Shown here one piece after another: positions 1-8,205 of a stretch of DNA of 64,000 bases. The stretch lies in the NCBI RefSeq assembly GCF_000298215.1, contig NZ_BAHD01000026.1, forward strand, positions 1 to 64,000. The letters are read 5' to 3'. Below the pieces are notes generated by a model, which ran no database searches, was not told the DNA's origin, and saw only the letters and a program-made list of their open reading frames with translations. This DNA is from Kineosphaera limosa NBRC 100340. Its GTDB lineage: Bacteria > Actinomycetota > Actinomycetes > Actinomycetales > Dermatophilaceae. A program made the translations under genes and the position numbers. Numbering within the stretch: the stretch's first letter is position 1; each line of letters begins with the position of its first letter.

Positions 1-2022
1 CGCCGCTCCGGTCGGCGACTGCCCGGCGGCCGACCCTGCGGCCGACCCGGCGGCCGACCCTGCGGCCGACTCGGCGGCGGATTCGATGCGGGCCAGTTCG
101 CGCGTCAGATGGGCGACCTGCCAGCTGTCGTCGCTGGTCGTGTCGGTCAGGGCGAGCACCCCGTCGCGCAGGGTCGAGGTCCACTGCCGGGGGGTGGCGC
201 ACTCGTGCAGCTGCCGCAGGGTGGCGCCCAGGCGGTCGACCAGCTCGGCGAACCGACCGGCCAGGTCGATATCCGCGCTGTCGACCCCGTCGAGGGTCAT
301 CACGGTGCCGACAGTTGTTGCGTCCTGGCCGTCGAGGGTGGCGCCCAGCAGCATCCGCGACAGTCCGTGCCGCCAGGTGTTCTGGCCGATGTTGACGAGC
401 CCGAAATCGCGTCGGTGCTCCTCGTCGAGGCCCCAGCGGACCGCCACCTGCTCGACCCAGCCGGCGGTCTCGTCGAGGTCGTCGTCGTCCAGCCCGAAGC
501 GGCGCCGCACCGCGGGCGTGCGGGCCAGGTCGAGCACGTCCGCGGCGGTCACGCGGCCACCGGCCAGGGTGACGAGCCGGGCAGCCAGCGCCAGCAGCTG
601 GTTGGTGTGGGCCGGCGCCCGGTCCGCGAGGCTGACGCGCAGCCCGTGCGCCGGGTGGGCGGCCAGCCGGTGCCCACCGTCGCGGCCGGCGGTCTCGGCC
701 AGCACGTCCTCCCGCACAACCTGCCCCAGGCCGAAGCCTGCGTGAATCAGCGGGGCGTAGGAGTCGATGTCGGGACACATGACGAGTACGTCCCGCGGCT
801 CCAGGGTCGGGTCGGCCTGCAAGAGCCCGGCCAGCACGTCGCGGACGACGTCGATCTGCCGCCCTCTGCCGTGGCAGGCGTGAATCTGCAGGCTGCGGTC
901 CTGGCCCGGGAGTACCCGGCCGGCCCGCTCCGAAGGGCTCGGCGGGGCGTCGCGCCGAATGTCGTGTTGCAGCCACCCCAACAGGGTCGCCGGCTCCGGC
1001 GAGTCGCCCTGCGCCGGCGAGTCGTGGTTCTCAGCGCTCGAGTGCGCGGACGACGCCAGGGCGAGGGTGCGTTGCAACTCGCGGGAGTCGCGACCCAGCG
1101 AGGCCAGCAGCGGGTGGCGCACGTGCAAGGCGCTGTGATCGTCGACCCGCGGCACGGGTCCCGCGGCCAACTCGGGAGCCAAACGATCCCAAGCGACCGG
1201 CGAGGCCGACGGGAGCCATAGATGCACGTCGCGCAGTTGCGCGAGCGCGTCGATGATCTCCATCTCACTGCGGGCGATGCGGGTGTGCCCGAAGAGGGAA
1301 AGCCGCCCCGGAAGGTCCAGCCCGTCCAGCCCCGCCACGCCGTCAGCCTCGAGCGAACCGACCGAACCGACCGAACCGACGCCCCCGACTCCGCTGCGCA
1401 GTCGGGCCAGCACCCGGGCGTGACGCACGTCGGGCGGGTCGGCGTCGACCCGGTCCACGATCAGCCGCCACAGCCGGGCCTGCCAGAGCAAGTCGGCGTC
1501 GAGAGCGCCCCCCAACCCATCTGACTCCAGACCCTCGCGCCACTGCGTCAACATCGCGGGGCGCTGCTGGGCGTACGCGGCGAACAGACCGGCGAGCCGC
1601 CGGGCGACGGCGAACCGACGGCCGCGGCGCAACTCCCGCTCCTGGGCGCTCAGCGCACGGTCTTCACCGAGGTGAGCGGCGAGCACGCCCGCCCACGGCT
1701 CGTCGATGGCCTCGTCGAGCACGCCCAGCACCGACCAGGCGAGTCGATCGGGCTGCCAGGGGTCGTCGCGGTCGATGCCGAGGATCAGGCCCACCAGCGA
1801 GTGCGGTGAGGAGAACCGGATGCCGGCCGCAATGCCGTCGTGGGATCCCGGCCGAGCGCCGAGTCGATGCGAGAGCCGCTGGGCGAGCCAGCGCTCCACT
1901 CCGCGGGCGGGCACGGCGACGACCTCCTGGGCGAAGGGGTCGTCGACCGGCTGGGTGAGCAGGTCGGCGAGCCCGTCGGCGAGGTGGTCCGTGGCGGTGC
2001 CGCGGTGCACGAAGAGGGCCAT
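1..2022 (-). CDS. recC: RecC, exodeoxyribonuclease V gamma subunit (3' end beyond window)
   Basis: ATG at 2022 opens a frame that stays open to base 1 (674 codons), so only the N-terminal part is present. The start MALFVHRGTA, the early segment VPARGVERWLAQRLSHRLG and the later block SLFGHTRIARSEMEIIDALA are typical of RecC, the Chi-recognising, helicase-like subunit of RecBCD that processes double-strand breaks. recB and recD would be expected beyond the left edge. Two stretches are unusual: a VGS tripeptide repeated three times (bases 1354-1380) and an SAAG tetrapeptide run (bases 26-73), both from perfect or near-perfect tandem DNA repeats. They probably form flexible linkers. The family call rests on these conserved blocks, with the C-terminal half unseen. 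Confidence 0.85.
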   Translation of the reverse strand, partial: MALFVHRGTATDHLADGLADLLTQPVDDPFAQEVVAVPARGVERWLAQRLSHRLGARPGSHDGIAAGIRFSSPHSLVGLILGIDRDDPWQPDRLAWSVLGVLDEAIDEPWAGVLAAHLGEDRALSAQERELRRGRRFAVARRLAGLFAAYAQQRPAMLTQWREGLESDGLGGALDADLLWQARLWRLIVDRVDADPPDVRHARVLARLRSGVGGVGSVGSVGSLEADGVAGLDGLDLPGRLSLFGHTRIARSEMEIIDALAQLRDVHLWLPSASPVAWDRLAPELAAGPVPRVDDHSALHVRHPLLASLGRDSRELQRTLALASSAHSSAENHDSPAQGDSPEPATLLGWLQHDIRRDAPPSPSERAGRVLPGQDRSLQIHACHGRGRQIDVVRDVLAGLLQADPTLEPRDVLVMCPDIDSYAPLIHAGFGLGQVVREDVLAETAGRDGGHRLAAHPAHGLRVSLADRAPAHTNQLLALAARLVTLAGGRVTAADVLDLARTPAVRRRFGLDDDDLDETAGWVEQVAVRWGLDEEHRRDFGLVNIGQNTWRHGLSRMLLGATLDGQDATTVGTVMTLDGVDSADIDLAGRFAELVDRLGATLRQLHECATPRQWTSTLRDGVLALTDTTSDDSWQVAHLTRELARIESAAESAAGSAAGSAAGSAAGQSPTGAA
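26..73. repeat. 12-bp tandem repeat within recC
   Basis: Four consecutive units of GCGGCCGACCCN (the last reads GCGGCCGACTCG), with T and G alternating at the end so that the real period is 24 bp. Read on the minus strand they encode repeated Ser-Ala-Ala-Gly. The period is a multiple of three, so copy-number change keeps the recC frame. Confidence 0.85.
1354..1380. repeat. 9-bp tandem repeat within recC
   Basis: Three exact copies of CGAACCGAC. On the coding (minus) strand they encode Val-Gly-Ser three times inside RecC. Slippage would leave the reading frame intact. Confidence 0.9.
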
Positions 2023-2128
2023 TCGACGACACTAACCGGCACCCCCGACAAGCCTGCGCTCCCTCGCAGCGGCGCCCGAGGGGGCGCGGGGGTGCCCGCG
2101 AGCGCCGACTCCCGGCAGACTGGCCCGC

Positions 2129-2629
2129 ATGTCGTTGAGCCCCGTGGACCTGCAGCACCTGAACCGAGCGGTCGACCTCGCCGAACAGGCGCTGAGGGCC
2201 GGGGACGAGCCGTTCGGTTCGCTGCTCGTCGACGCCGACGGCAGGGTGCTGCTGCAGGACCACAACCGCGTGGTCAGCCGCGACGGCACGCGGCACCCGG
2301 AGTTCCGGCTGGCGCGCTGGGCCGGCGGTCACCTGTCGCCCCAGCAGCGGGCCGCCGCCACCGTCTACACCTCCGGCGAACACTGCCCGATGTGCGCCGC
2401 CGCACACGGCTGGGTGGGCCTGGGGCGCATCGTCTACGCCGCCTCCGCGCTGCAGTTCGCCCAGTGGCAGCAGGAGTGGGGTGCTCCCGACGCGCCCGTC
2501 GCCCCGCTGCCGATCACCAGCGTCGTACCCGACGCAGAAGTCGACGGTCCGGCACCGCAACTGGCCGACCGGGTTCGCGCCTTGCACCGCCGCTTCTTCG
2601 ATGAGGTGGCCTCGTCACGCGGCCGTTAG
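2129..2629 (+). CDS. Nucleoside deaminase (CDA fold, zinc-dependent)
   Basis: A 166-residue cytidine deaminase-like protein. The zinc site is visible as H56-P-E58 (the family usually has H-A-E) and C86-P-M-C89, so His, catalytic Glu and both Cys are kept. The PFGSLLVDADG segment near residues 28-38 is the typical substrate-side strand of guanine deaminase/TadA-like enzymes. It probably deaminates a free purine or pyrimidine base or nucleoside in the cytosol. The gene stands alone, diverging from recC with a 106-bp gap. The HPEF form is common in a subgroup of unknown substrate, so specificity cannot be assigned. Confidence 0.8.
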   Translation: MSLSPVDLQHLNRAVDLAEQALRAGDEPFGSLLVDADGRVLLQDHNRVVSRDGTRHPEFRLARWAGGHLSPQQRAAATVYTSGEHCPMCAAAHGWVGLGRIVYAASALQFAQWQQEWGAPDAPVAPLPITSVVPDAEVDGPAPQLADRVRALHRRFFDEVASSRGR

Positions 2630-2659
2630 CCGCGCCGCAGGAGCGTGCCGCGGGCAGCC

Positions 2660-2688
2660 TGTACATAGGTGCCCTTACTGTCTATAGT
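2660..2688 (+). promoter_or_regulatory. Probable promoter of the ytrA-type operon
   Basis: TGTACA (2660-2665), 17-bp spacing, then TATAGT (2683-2688). The -10 lies inside the left half of the operator, so repressor binding would block polymerase. The predicted transcription start near 2695 leaves a leader of only about 15-20 bases. Confidence 0.55.
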
Positions 2689-2703
2689 GCATATAGACAG
2701 TAA
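2675..2703. promoter_or_regulatory. Perfect palindromic operator of the GntR/YtrA regulator
   Basis: TTACTGTCTATA (2675-2686) and its exact reverse complement TATAGACAGTAA (2692-2703) are separated by 5 bp. It overlaps the -10 box and ends in the ribosome binding site (AAGGAG) of the regulator gene. Autorepression of the whole operon is the natural reading; YtrA-family regulators usually bind such sites ahead of their own operon. Confidence 0.8.
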
Positions 2704-2714
2704 GGAGATGGGTG

Positions 2715-3170
2715 GTGCGAATCGTCATCTCGAACGCCTCCGGGCGTCCGATCTACGAGCAGATCGCGGGGCAGATCCGCGCGGCGATCATGGCGGGGGA
2801 ACTGGCCGAGGGAGAACGGTTGCCCTCCATCCGGGCGCTGGCGCGCGACCTGCGGGTGTCGGTCATCACGACCACGCGGGCCTACGCCGACCTGGCCGCC
2901 GAGGGGTTCGTCACGAACGTCCAGGGCAAGGGCAGCTACGTGCTGGCCCGCGACGCCGAACTGGTGCGCGAGCACGTGCTCGGAGAGGTCGAGCGGCACC
3001 TGAGCGCGGCGATCGACGCCGCTCGAGCGGGCCGGCTCAGCGACGCGGAAATCCGCGCCAGCGTGGAGGCGCTGCTGACCGCCGACGAGGGCGGCGACAG
3101 CCGCTCGCACGGCCCGACCCGCGCACCCGACGAACAGTCAGACCACGGCCATCCAGGGGAGGACCGATGA
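2715..3170 (+). CDS. GntR-family (YtrA subfamily) transcriptional regulator
   Basis: About 151 residues: an N-terminal GntR winged helix (SGRPIYEQIAGQIRAAIMAG, then LPSIRALARDLRVS and TTRAYADLAAEGFV) and a short helical C-terminus, the compact YtrA layout. GTG codons at 2712 and 2715 are both possible; 2715 is better spaced from the GGAG at 2704-2707 and gives the usual family N-terminus MRIVISN. The stop overlaps the next start (ATGA at 3167), so it is the first gene of a four-gene ABC transporter operon. Family members repress ABC systems that answer cell-wall antibiotics or similar envelope stress; the inducer here is unknown. Confidence 0.88.
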   Translation: MRIVISNASGRPIYEQIAGQIRAAIMAGELAEGERLPSIRALARDLRVSVITTTRAYADLAAEGFVTNVQGKGSYVLARDAELVREHVLGEVERHLSAAIDAARAGRLSDAEIRASVEALLTADEGGDSRSHGPTRAPDEQSDHGHPGEDR

Positions 3171-4084
3171 ACACACCGACAGACCGCAGCGACCTCGGGA
3201 CGGGCGCCCGCGACAGCGGACCCACCGAACGCCCGGCAACGAACGACGCCGTGGGGACCGACGCCGACGCGTTGACGATCACGGACCTCGTCAAGCGGTT
3301 CGACGACTTCACCCTCGAGGGCATCGACCTGCAGGTGCCGCGCGGCTACGTCGTCGGTCTCGTCGGTGCCAACGGCTCGGGCAAGACGACGACGATCGGC
3401 TGCGCCCTGGGCCTGGTCGTGCCCGGCAGCGGCACCATCGACATCCCACCGATGGACCGCGTCGGCGTGGTCCTCGACTCGCACTACTTCGTGCCGTGGT
3501 GGACCCCCACCTCGCTCGAGAACGCCGTGCGGCCCTTCTATCCGCGCTGGTCACCCGAGCGGTATCGCTCGCTGCTCGTGCGCTTCGGGATCAAGACCGG
3601 CACCAAGATCCAAGACCTCTCCCGCGGCCAGACGATGCGCCTGCAACTGGCGGTCGCCCTCGCGCACGACCCCGACCTGCTGATCCTCGACGAGCCGACC
3701 TCCGGCCTCGACCCGCTGGCGCGCGATGGCTTCGTCGACGTCATCGCCGACTTCATGACCGACGAGAGCCACAGCGTGCTCTTCTCCACGCACATCACCG
3801 CCGACCTGGAGAAGATCGCGGACCACGTCGTCGTGCTCGCCGACGGTCGGGTGGCGGCGACTGCGTCCACCGCCGACCTCATCGAGCAGTATCGGCTCGT
3901 GCGCGGCGGCCCGGACGAGCTCACCGACGAGCTTCGCGCCACCCTGCTGGGGCTGCGCGAGCATCCGGTGGGATTCGAGGGCCTGGCCCGCTCCGGCGAT
4001 GCGGACTCCTGGGGCGGTCTGGTCGTCGAGGCGCCGTCGCTGGATCAGATCGTCGTCGGCATCGCCAAGGGGGTGGCGTCGTGA
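3167..4084 (+). CDS. ABC transporter ATP-binding protein
   Basis: A 305-residue cytosolic ATPase. Walker A is GANGSGKTT (67-75), the signature is LSRGQ (151-155, Arg in place of the usual Gly) and Walker B is LLILDEP (171-177), followed by a switch His in STHITADLEK. It starts with a 30-residue Thr/Asp/Gly-rich extension. ATG at 3167 overlaps the regulator stop. With the two permeases that follow it forms a YtrB/BcrA-like exporter, presumably derepressed together by the upstream GntR protein. The substrate is not visible; resistance to an envelope-active compound is the family-based guess. Confidence 0.88.
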   Translation: MNTPTDRSDLGTGARDSGPTERPATNDAVGTDADALTITDLVKRFDDFTLEGIDLQVPRGYVVGLVGANGSGKTTTIGCALGLVVPGSGTIDIPPMDRVGVVLDSHYFVPWWTPTSLENAVRPFYPRWSPERYRSLLVRFGIKTGTKIQDLSRGQTMRLQLAVALAHDPDLLILDEPTSGLDPLARDGFVDVIADFMTDESHSVLFSTHITADLEKIADHVVVLADGRVAATASTADLIEQYRLVRGGPDELTDELRATLLGLREHPVGFEGLARSGDADSWGGLVVEAPSLDQIVVGIAKGVAS

Positions 4085-4755
4085 GCGCGCAGGTGGGTGT
4101 CGCGCCCGGCGCGCAATCAGCACGGAGTTCCGTGCGACAGGCGCTGCTGCTGGACTGGCGGGCGGTCGAGTCGGGCTCGGTGACGGTGGTCCTCGTCGCC
4201 TTTCCCCTGGTCGGAGGCTTCGGCATGTGGCTCGGGGGCACCAGCTTGCCGTCGACGTTGGTGGTGCTCTGGGCGGCGATGGTGGCTCTGACCCCCTGGC
4301 GTTCGGATGACACCGCCGTGCGGCGACTTCGCCCGTCGCTCGGGCTGCCCCGAAGGAGCATCGTCACGGCTCGCTACCTGTGGGCTGGAACGGCGGTTCT
4401 CGGGTTGGTCCTCGTCACCACGATCTACGTGCCGGTGGTCGGGCTGCTCCTGAATCGCCCGGCGGCCGAGGAGCTCACGCTGACCTGGTGGCTGGGCACG
4501 GGGGTCATGGTGGTCTTGGCAGCCGGGATCCCGGCGCGCATCCGTCGGGGCCGGGCGGCCTCGACGGTCGTCATGATCCTGGTCGCGGTCGGCACCCTGG
4601 CGCTCTCCGCGGCCACGATGGTGCTGGTGCCGATCGATTCCGACATGACCGCCTACAACCTGGTCGCGTTCGCTCTCACAGCAGCCCTGGCCGTCATCGC
4701 CGTGCCGCTGTCCTATCTCGACGCGCAGCGCGCCTACGCCACCAAGGACCTGTGA
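4081..4755 (+). CDS. ABC transporter permease subunit 1
   Basis: A 224-residue membrane protein with about six hydrophobic segments, no enzymatic motif, and the small-permease size typical of YtrC/BcrB-type systems. GTG at 4081 overlaps the ATPase stop (GTGA), and the stop overlaps the next permease start (TGATG at 4753-4757), so translation is probably coupled. A charged loop with Arg-Arg and Pro (RRLRPSLGLPRRSI) follows the second segment, where a coupling helix to the ATPase would lie. Assigned by context and hydropathy rather than by sequence family. Confidence 0.75.
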   Translation: MSAQVGVAPGAQSARSSVRQALLLDWRAVESGSVTVVLVAFPLVGGFGMWLGGTSLPSTLVVLWAAMVALTPWRSDDTAVRRLRPSLGLPRRSIVTARYLWAGTAVLGLVLVTTIYVPVVGLLLNRPAAEELTLTWWLGTGVMVVLAAGIPARIRRGRAASTVVMILVAVGTLALSAATMVLVPIDSDMTAYNLVAFALTAALAVIAVPLSYLDAQRAYATKDL

Positions 4756-5471
4756 TGGACCACAAGCCGACACCGACCCGGAGTCGCGCGCGGCGGCCGG
4801 CGAAGGCCGCCGTGAGGCCGGGAAGCCTGCGACGGGCCCTGCGCCTCGACGTCAGCTTGGCCGTGGGGCAGCACACGGTGCTGGGGGGCCTGAGCCTCGT
4901 GACGTTCGCGCTGTTCGCCGTCTTCGGCCCCGCCTTCTATGCCTCGCCGTTCATCGCCTTCTGGATGGCGTCGCTGGCGTTCGAGGACCGCAACCTGGAG
5001 TCTTCGCGGGCGCAGGAGCGACTGATGTGCGTGCTCGGTCTCACGCGAGCGGAGCTGGTGCGGGCCCGATTCGTGCACGTCACGCTGCTCGCGGTAGGCC
5101 TGGCCATGGCTACCGGCGCCGTGGGCCTCGTCTGGCATGGGCTGGGCCGCGACCTCACGCAGGCACGATTGGTGCTCGCGATGATCGCCGCGATGCTCTT
5201 GATCTGCGCGGTGAGCCTGACTCTGCGGTACTCGTCGTGGAAGCGGTGGCACCAGACAGGCTCCCTCGCGACGCTGGCCGTGGTCATCGCCCTCATCGTC
5301 GCCGTGCCGCTGAGCCGCGGGGCGGACTTCTGGAGCGGCACCGCCGAGCTCGACGCCTGGCTCTACGGCGGCCCGATCCCGCCGGTGCTGGTGTTCGCCG
5401 GCGCGGCGGTCGCGGTGCTCGTCGCGGGATGCCGCCTCGCCGAGCGGGCCTTCGCCCGCACCGACCTCTGA
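4755..5471 (+). CDS. ABC transporter permease subunit 2
   Basis: A 238-residue membrane protein: a basic N-terminal tail (Arg/Lys-rich, about 35 residues), then roughly six membrane segments. The start is ATG at 4755, overlapping the previous stop by one base. A conserved-looking cytoplasmic stretch, LAFEDRNLESSRAQERLMCVLGLTR (split here as LAFEDRNLESSRAQ and ERLMCVLGLTR), resembles the coupling region of ABC-2 type small permeases. It presumably heterodimerises with the preceding permease. Last gene of the operon; a short inverted repeat (GCCGAGT/ACTCGGC) follows at about 5492-5509. Confidence 0.75.
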   Translation: MDHKPTPTRSRARRPAKAAVRPGSLRRALRLDVSLAVGQHTVLGGLSLVTFALFAVFGPAFYASPFIAFWMASLAFEDRNLESSRAQERLMCVLGLTRAELVRARFVHVTLLAVGLAMATGAVGLVWHGLGRDLTQARLVLAMIAAMLLICAVSLTLRYSSWKRWHQTGSLATLAVVIALIVAVPLSRGADFWSGTAELDAWLYGGPIPPVLVFAGAAVAVLVAGCRLAERAFARTDL

Positions 5472-5539
5472 CCGCGCGAGTCGGCGTCGGTGGCCGAGTC
5501 GGCACTCGGCGCCTCGGCGCGCTCACTTAGCGTGGGGGC

Positions 5540-6295
5540 GTGAGCGCCGACCTCCCTCTCCTCGTGCTCGTGCACGGCACCCGCTTCGACGCGCGTGCCT
5601 GGCGGGGGTATGCGCAGGCCATCCCGCAGGCACAGGTTGTCGCGGTCGACCTGCCCGGGCACGGTCAGCGCGCCGGCCAGGAGTGGTCGACCGAGGCGGC
5701 CCTGGAGGTCGTGGCGCGGGCGATCGACGATGCCGGCGGGGGAGCGGGGCGGCCGGTCGTCCTCGCCGGGCACAGCCTTGGTGGCTACGTCGCCGCGGCC
5801 TACGCGTACCGCCACCCCGAGCGGCTCGCGGGGCTGGCGCTCATCGGCGCCACCGCCGACCCGGCTCGCCATCCCTACCTCGTGATGACGTACACGGGTT
5901 TCGCCAAGCTCATCCCGCTGCTGGGCCCGCAGCGGATGGCGAGGGTCGCCAACCGGGTGTTGCGCGGCCTGGGATTGAGCGACGACGCGCTGCCGGACGC
6001 CACCGGCTACGCGGTGACCCCAGCGGCCTGGGCCACCGTCGTCGCCGACGCCCGCGCCGACCAGTTGGCGCAGGTCACGTGCCCGATCTACCTCGTCGCC
6101 GGGCGCTTCGACCAGCTCGGCATCGACCTCTGGCACTACGCGCGGCGCTCCCGCCACCCGCGCGTGCGGGTCATCCCACGAGCCAGCCACCTGGCGCCCC
6201 TCACCCACGCCGATCAGGTCGCCGACATCCTGCGCGAATCCGTCACCGAAGCGACCCGGCGCTCAGATCACCGAGAGACAGGCTCAGAGCGCTAG
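5540..6295 (+). CDS. Alpha/beta hydrolase
   Basis: A 251-residue single-domain hydrolase with oxyanion motif VHGTRFD (11-17), nucleophile elbow GHSLGG (Ser79), an acid in AGRFDQLG and a catalytic His in RASHLAPLTHADQ near the C-terminus. It has no signal peptide, so it is cytosolic. GTG at 5540 has TAGCGT 6 bases upstream and no Shine-Dalgarno site, suggesting a leaderless mRNA. Its 3' end overlaps the convergent SDR-like gene by 12 bp. Esterase, lactonase or peptidase activity are all possible. Confidence 0.85.
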   Translation: MSADLPLLVLVHGTRFDARAWRGYAQAIPQAQVVAVDLPGHGQRAGQEWSTEAALEVVARAIDDAGGGAGRPVVLAGHSLGGYVAAAYAYRHPERLAGLALIGATADPARHPYLVMTYTGFAKLIPLLGPQRMARVANRVLRGLGLSDDALPDATGYAVTPAAWATVVADARADQLAQVTCPIYLVAGRFDQLGIDLWHYARRSRHPRVRVIPRASHLAPLTHADQVADILRESVTEATRRSDHRETGSER

Positions 6296-7186
6296 CCGGC
6301 GTAGGCCCGCTCCTTGCAGCGACTCACGCATGGCGCGGATGGTGCGGCGCACCCCGTCGGCCAGCGCCACCTGCGGCTGCCAGCCGAGCACTTCCCGTGC
6401 CCGCGAAATGTCGGGCTGGGCGCCGACGGCTTCGGTCGCGGCATTGACGAACAGGAAGGGAGCCTGGGTGCCGGCGGCGTCGACGACGGTGCGGGCCAGA
6501 TCCAGCAGGGTGCGCGGCTCGGGATCGCCGAACTCCATGACCCCGTGCGCGCCGCTGCGCGACAGCGCCAGCAGCCCACTCACGACGTCGTCCACGTAAC
6601 AGACCGAGCGTGCCTGCGATCCGTCTCCGGCGATGAGCACCGGGCCGCCCGAGAACGCCTGCTGCACCAACGTGGTCATGGTGCTGCGCTCCTGGCTGCG
6701 CATGTGCGGGCCGTAGCTGTCGAAGACCCGCGCGACGGCGGTCGACATCCCGTAGGCGTGCCGGTAGGCCGTGGTCAAAGCCTCGCCGCCCTGCAACTCC
6801 TCGTCATCGGGCCCCGTTGTGCCGCAAGCGAAGACGAATCGCGCCCCCTTGTCGCGCGCCAGTTCCAACGCGGTGCGAGTGCCGTGCGGTCCCGCGAGGA
6901 CGCGGCGCAGCCGTCCCTCTTCGCCGAGCAGGCTCGGCGAGGCCAGATGCATGACGAGGTCGACCGGGCCCTGCACCTGCAGCGGCTGCTCCAGATCGTG
7001 ATTGACGATCATCAGCCCGGCGTCATCGGCCAGGTGCGACAGGTGCCCCGGGCACCCGCTGGTGAAGGTGTCGACGCTGACCACCGCCACACCTTGCGCC
7101 CGCAACCGTGAGCACAGATGTCCCCCGACCGAGCCCCCTCCGCCCGTTACCACGACCCTGCGTAACCGAGGTGGAGAAATGTGCAT
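6284..7186 (-). CDS. NAD-dependent epimerase/dehydratase-like protein lacking YxxxK
   Basis: A 300-residue extended SDR protein most like UDP-glucuronate decarboxylases: Rossmann motif VVVTGGGGSVGGHL (11-24), MHLASPS, ARVFDSYGPHM and a late YVDDVVSGLLAL. Between FACGTTG and the ARVFDSYGP block, where relatives carry the catalytic Tyr-xxx-Lys, this protein has only PDDEELQGGEALTTAYRHAY, shorter and with no YxxxK. The cofactor loop is also altered (GGGGSVGG for GGxGFIGS). It may be a non-catalytic sugar-nucleotide binder or a decayed enzyme. The start ATG at 7186 has an AAAGGA site about 11 bases upstream. Confidence 0.75.
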   Translation of the reverse strand: MHISPPRLRRVVVTGGGGSVGGHLCSRLRAQGVAVVSVDTFTSGCPGHLSHLADDAGLMIVNHDLEQPLQVQGPVDLVMHLASPSLLGEEGRLRRVLAGPHGTRTALELARDKGARFVFACGTTGPDDEELQGGEALTTAYRHAYGMSTAVARVFDSYGPHMRSQERSTMTTLVQQAFSGGPVLIAGDGSQARSVCYVDDVVSGLLALSRSGAHGVMEFGDPEPRTLLDLARTVVDAAGTQAPFLFVNAATEAVGAQPDISRAREVLGWQPQVALADGVRRTIRAMRESLQGAGLRRLAL

Positions 7187-7648
7187 TCGTTACACGTCCT
7201 TTCACGCGCAAGCGAAGCCGGAGCTCGAAGCTGCCGTACCGCGGGTGCGCACTACAGACGCGCTGCAGGCGCACGAGGAGAGGTCCGATGGGTCGATGCT
7301 CCGATACCCGGATGCGGGAGGCGTCGGGGTGAGGGCACCGAGTGGTTGGCCTCATGACGTCAGTGAGCCGTGGGTTCAGGCCGATGTATCGCCGTCGACG
7401 GGGTGCCCTGCGCTACGCGAGCTGCGGAGCCGTCCGCAGAGGCGCCAGGAAGGGCATCCGCGACCGCGAATTGTGATATCCATAACGCTGCCATACGGGC
7501 AGTCTTTGCGCAAGGGTCTCTGGGGTCGGATCGCGGGCCGACCTGCAGCGGCCGGGACCCGCGCCTGGTCGCCGCGTCTTGCGGCGGCTAACCTTGGCTG
7601 TACCAGCGCCCGGACCACGCGCTCCCACCTTCGATCGAGGGAGCCCAG
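7187..7648. other. Intergenic region between the SDR-like gene and the ANTAR gene
   Basis: 462 bp with no convincing gene. It must hold the divergent promoters of both neighbours. It includes a TGACGTCA palindrome near 7355 and a moderately AT-rich stretch near 7470-7495. No terminator, repeat or known riboswitch was recognised. Confidence 0.6.
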
Positions 7649-8143
7649 ATGGTCCCCATGTCCCACTCCACTGCCTTCGGCAGCGCTCTGACCACGCCGC
7701 GGCGCGGTTTCGGCGCAGCGATCCCCCTGCTCGAACGTCCGGCCGGCGGCGACGCCGATCGCTTCGCGTTCGTCGCCACGCAGCCGCCCGGTGCCCAGTT
7801 CTGCGTGGACGAGCAGTCCGTCGCCGTGCAGCCCGCCACTGCGGAGTCGGCGCAGGAGTCCGCCGCGCAGGAGCCCGACGACGCCGAGGCCCTCGCCAAG
7901 GAGTTGGCCGCGGCGCACCACAAAGTCGAGAACCTCACGACGGCGTTGGCCACGTCGCGGATCATCGGCACGGCCGTCGGTGTCCTCGTCGAACGCCTTA
8001 AGCTGCTCCCGGACGCCGCCTTCCGCGTGCTCGCGGAGGTCAGTCAGCGGACCAATCGCAAGGTGCGCGACGTCGCCTCTGAGCTGGTGGAAACCGGGGT
8101 GCTGGCGCATCGTGAGTCCCACCCGCAACGGCGGGGCGCGTAG
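7649..8143 (+). CDS. ANTAR domain protein (putative RNA-binding antiterminator)
   Basis: 164 residues. The C-terminal third, from LTTALATSRIIGTAVGVLVE through AFRVLAEVSQRTNRKVRDVA, is an ANTAR domain, which binds paired hairpins in nascent RNA and prevents termination. A Gln/Glu/Ala-rich linker precedes a coiled-coil lead-in (AEALAKELAAAHHKVENL). The first 60 residues have no GAF or receiver fold that I recognise, so the input signal is unknown. ATG 7649 or 7658 could be the start. It stands alone and converges on gnd 63 bp downstream. Confidence 0.85.
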   Translation: MVPMSHSTAFGSALTTPRRGFGAAIPLLERPAGGDADRFAFVATQPPGAQFCVDEQSVAVQPATAESAQESAAQEPDDAEALAKELAAAHHKVENLTTALATSRIIGTAVGVLVERLKLLPDAAFRVLAEVSQRTNRKVRDVASELVETGVLAHRESHPQRRGA

Positions 8144-8205
8144 CCGGACCAGGCACTACGCGCCCCGCCGCGAGGACTACCGCGAGGACTCCCGCGGCGA
8201 ACGGC

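Noticed and set aside
86-1221. Long plus-strand open frames opposite recC
   Set aside because: They are GC-skew shadows; protein composition is Arg/Ser/Pro or Val/Gln-rich without domains, while the minus frame encodes RecC.
7649-8143. Possible paired-hairpin ANTAR target RNA upstream of the ANTAR gene
   Set aside because: I could not find two neighbouring hairpins with the expected six-base loops in 7187-7648.
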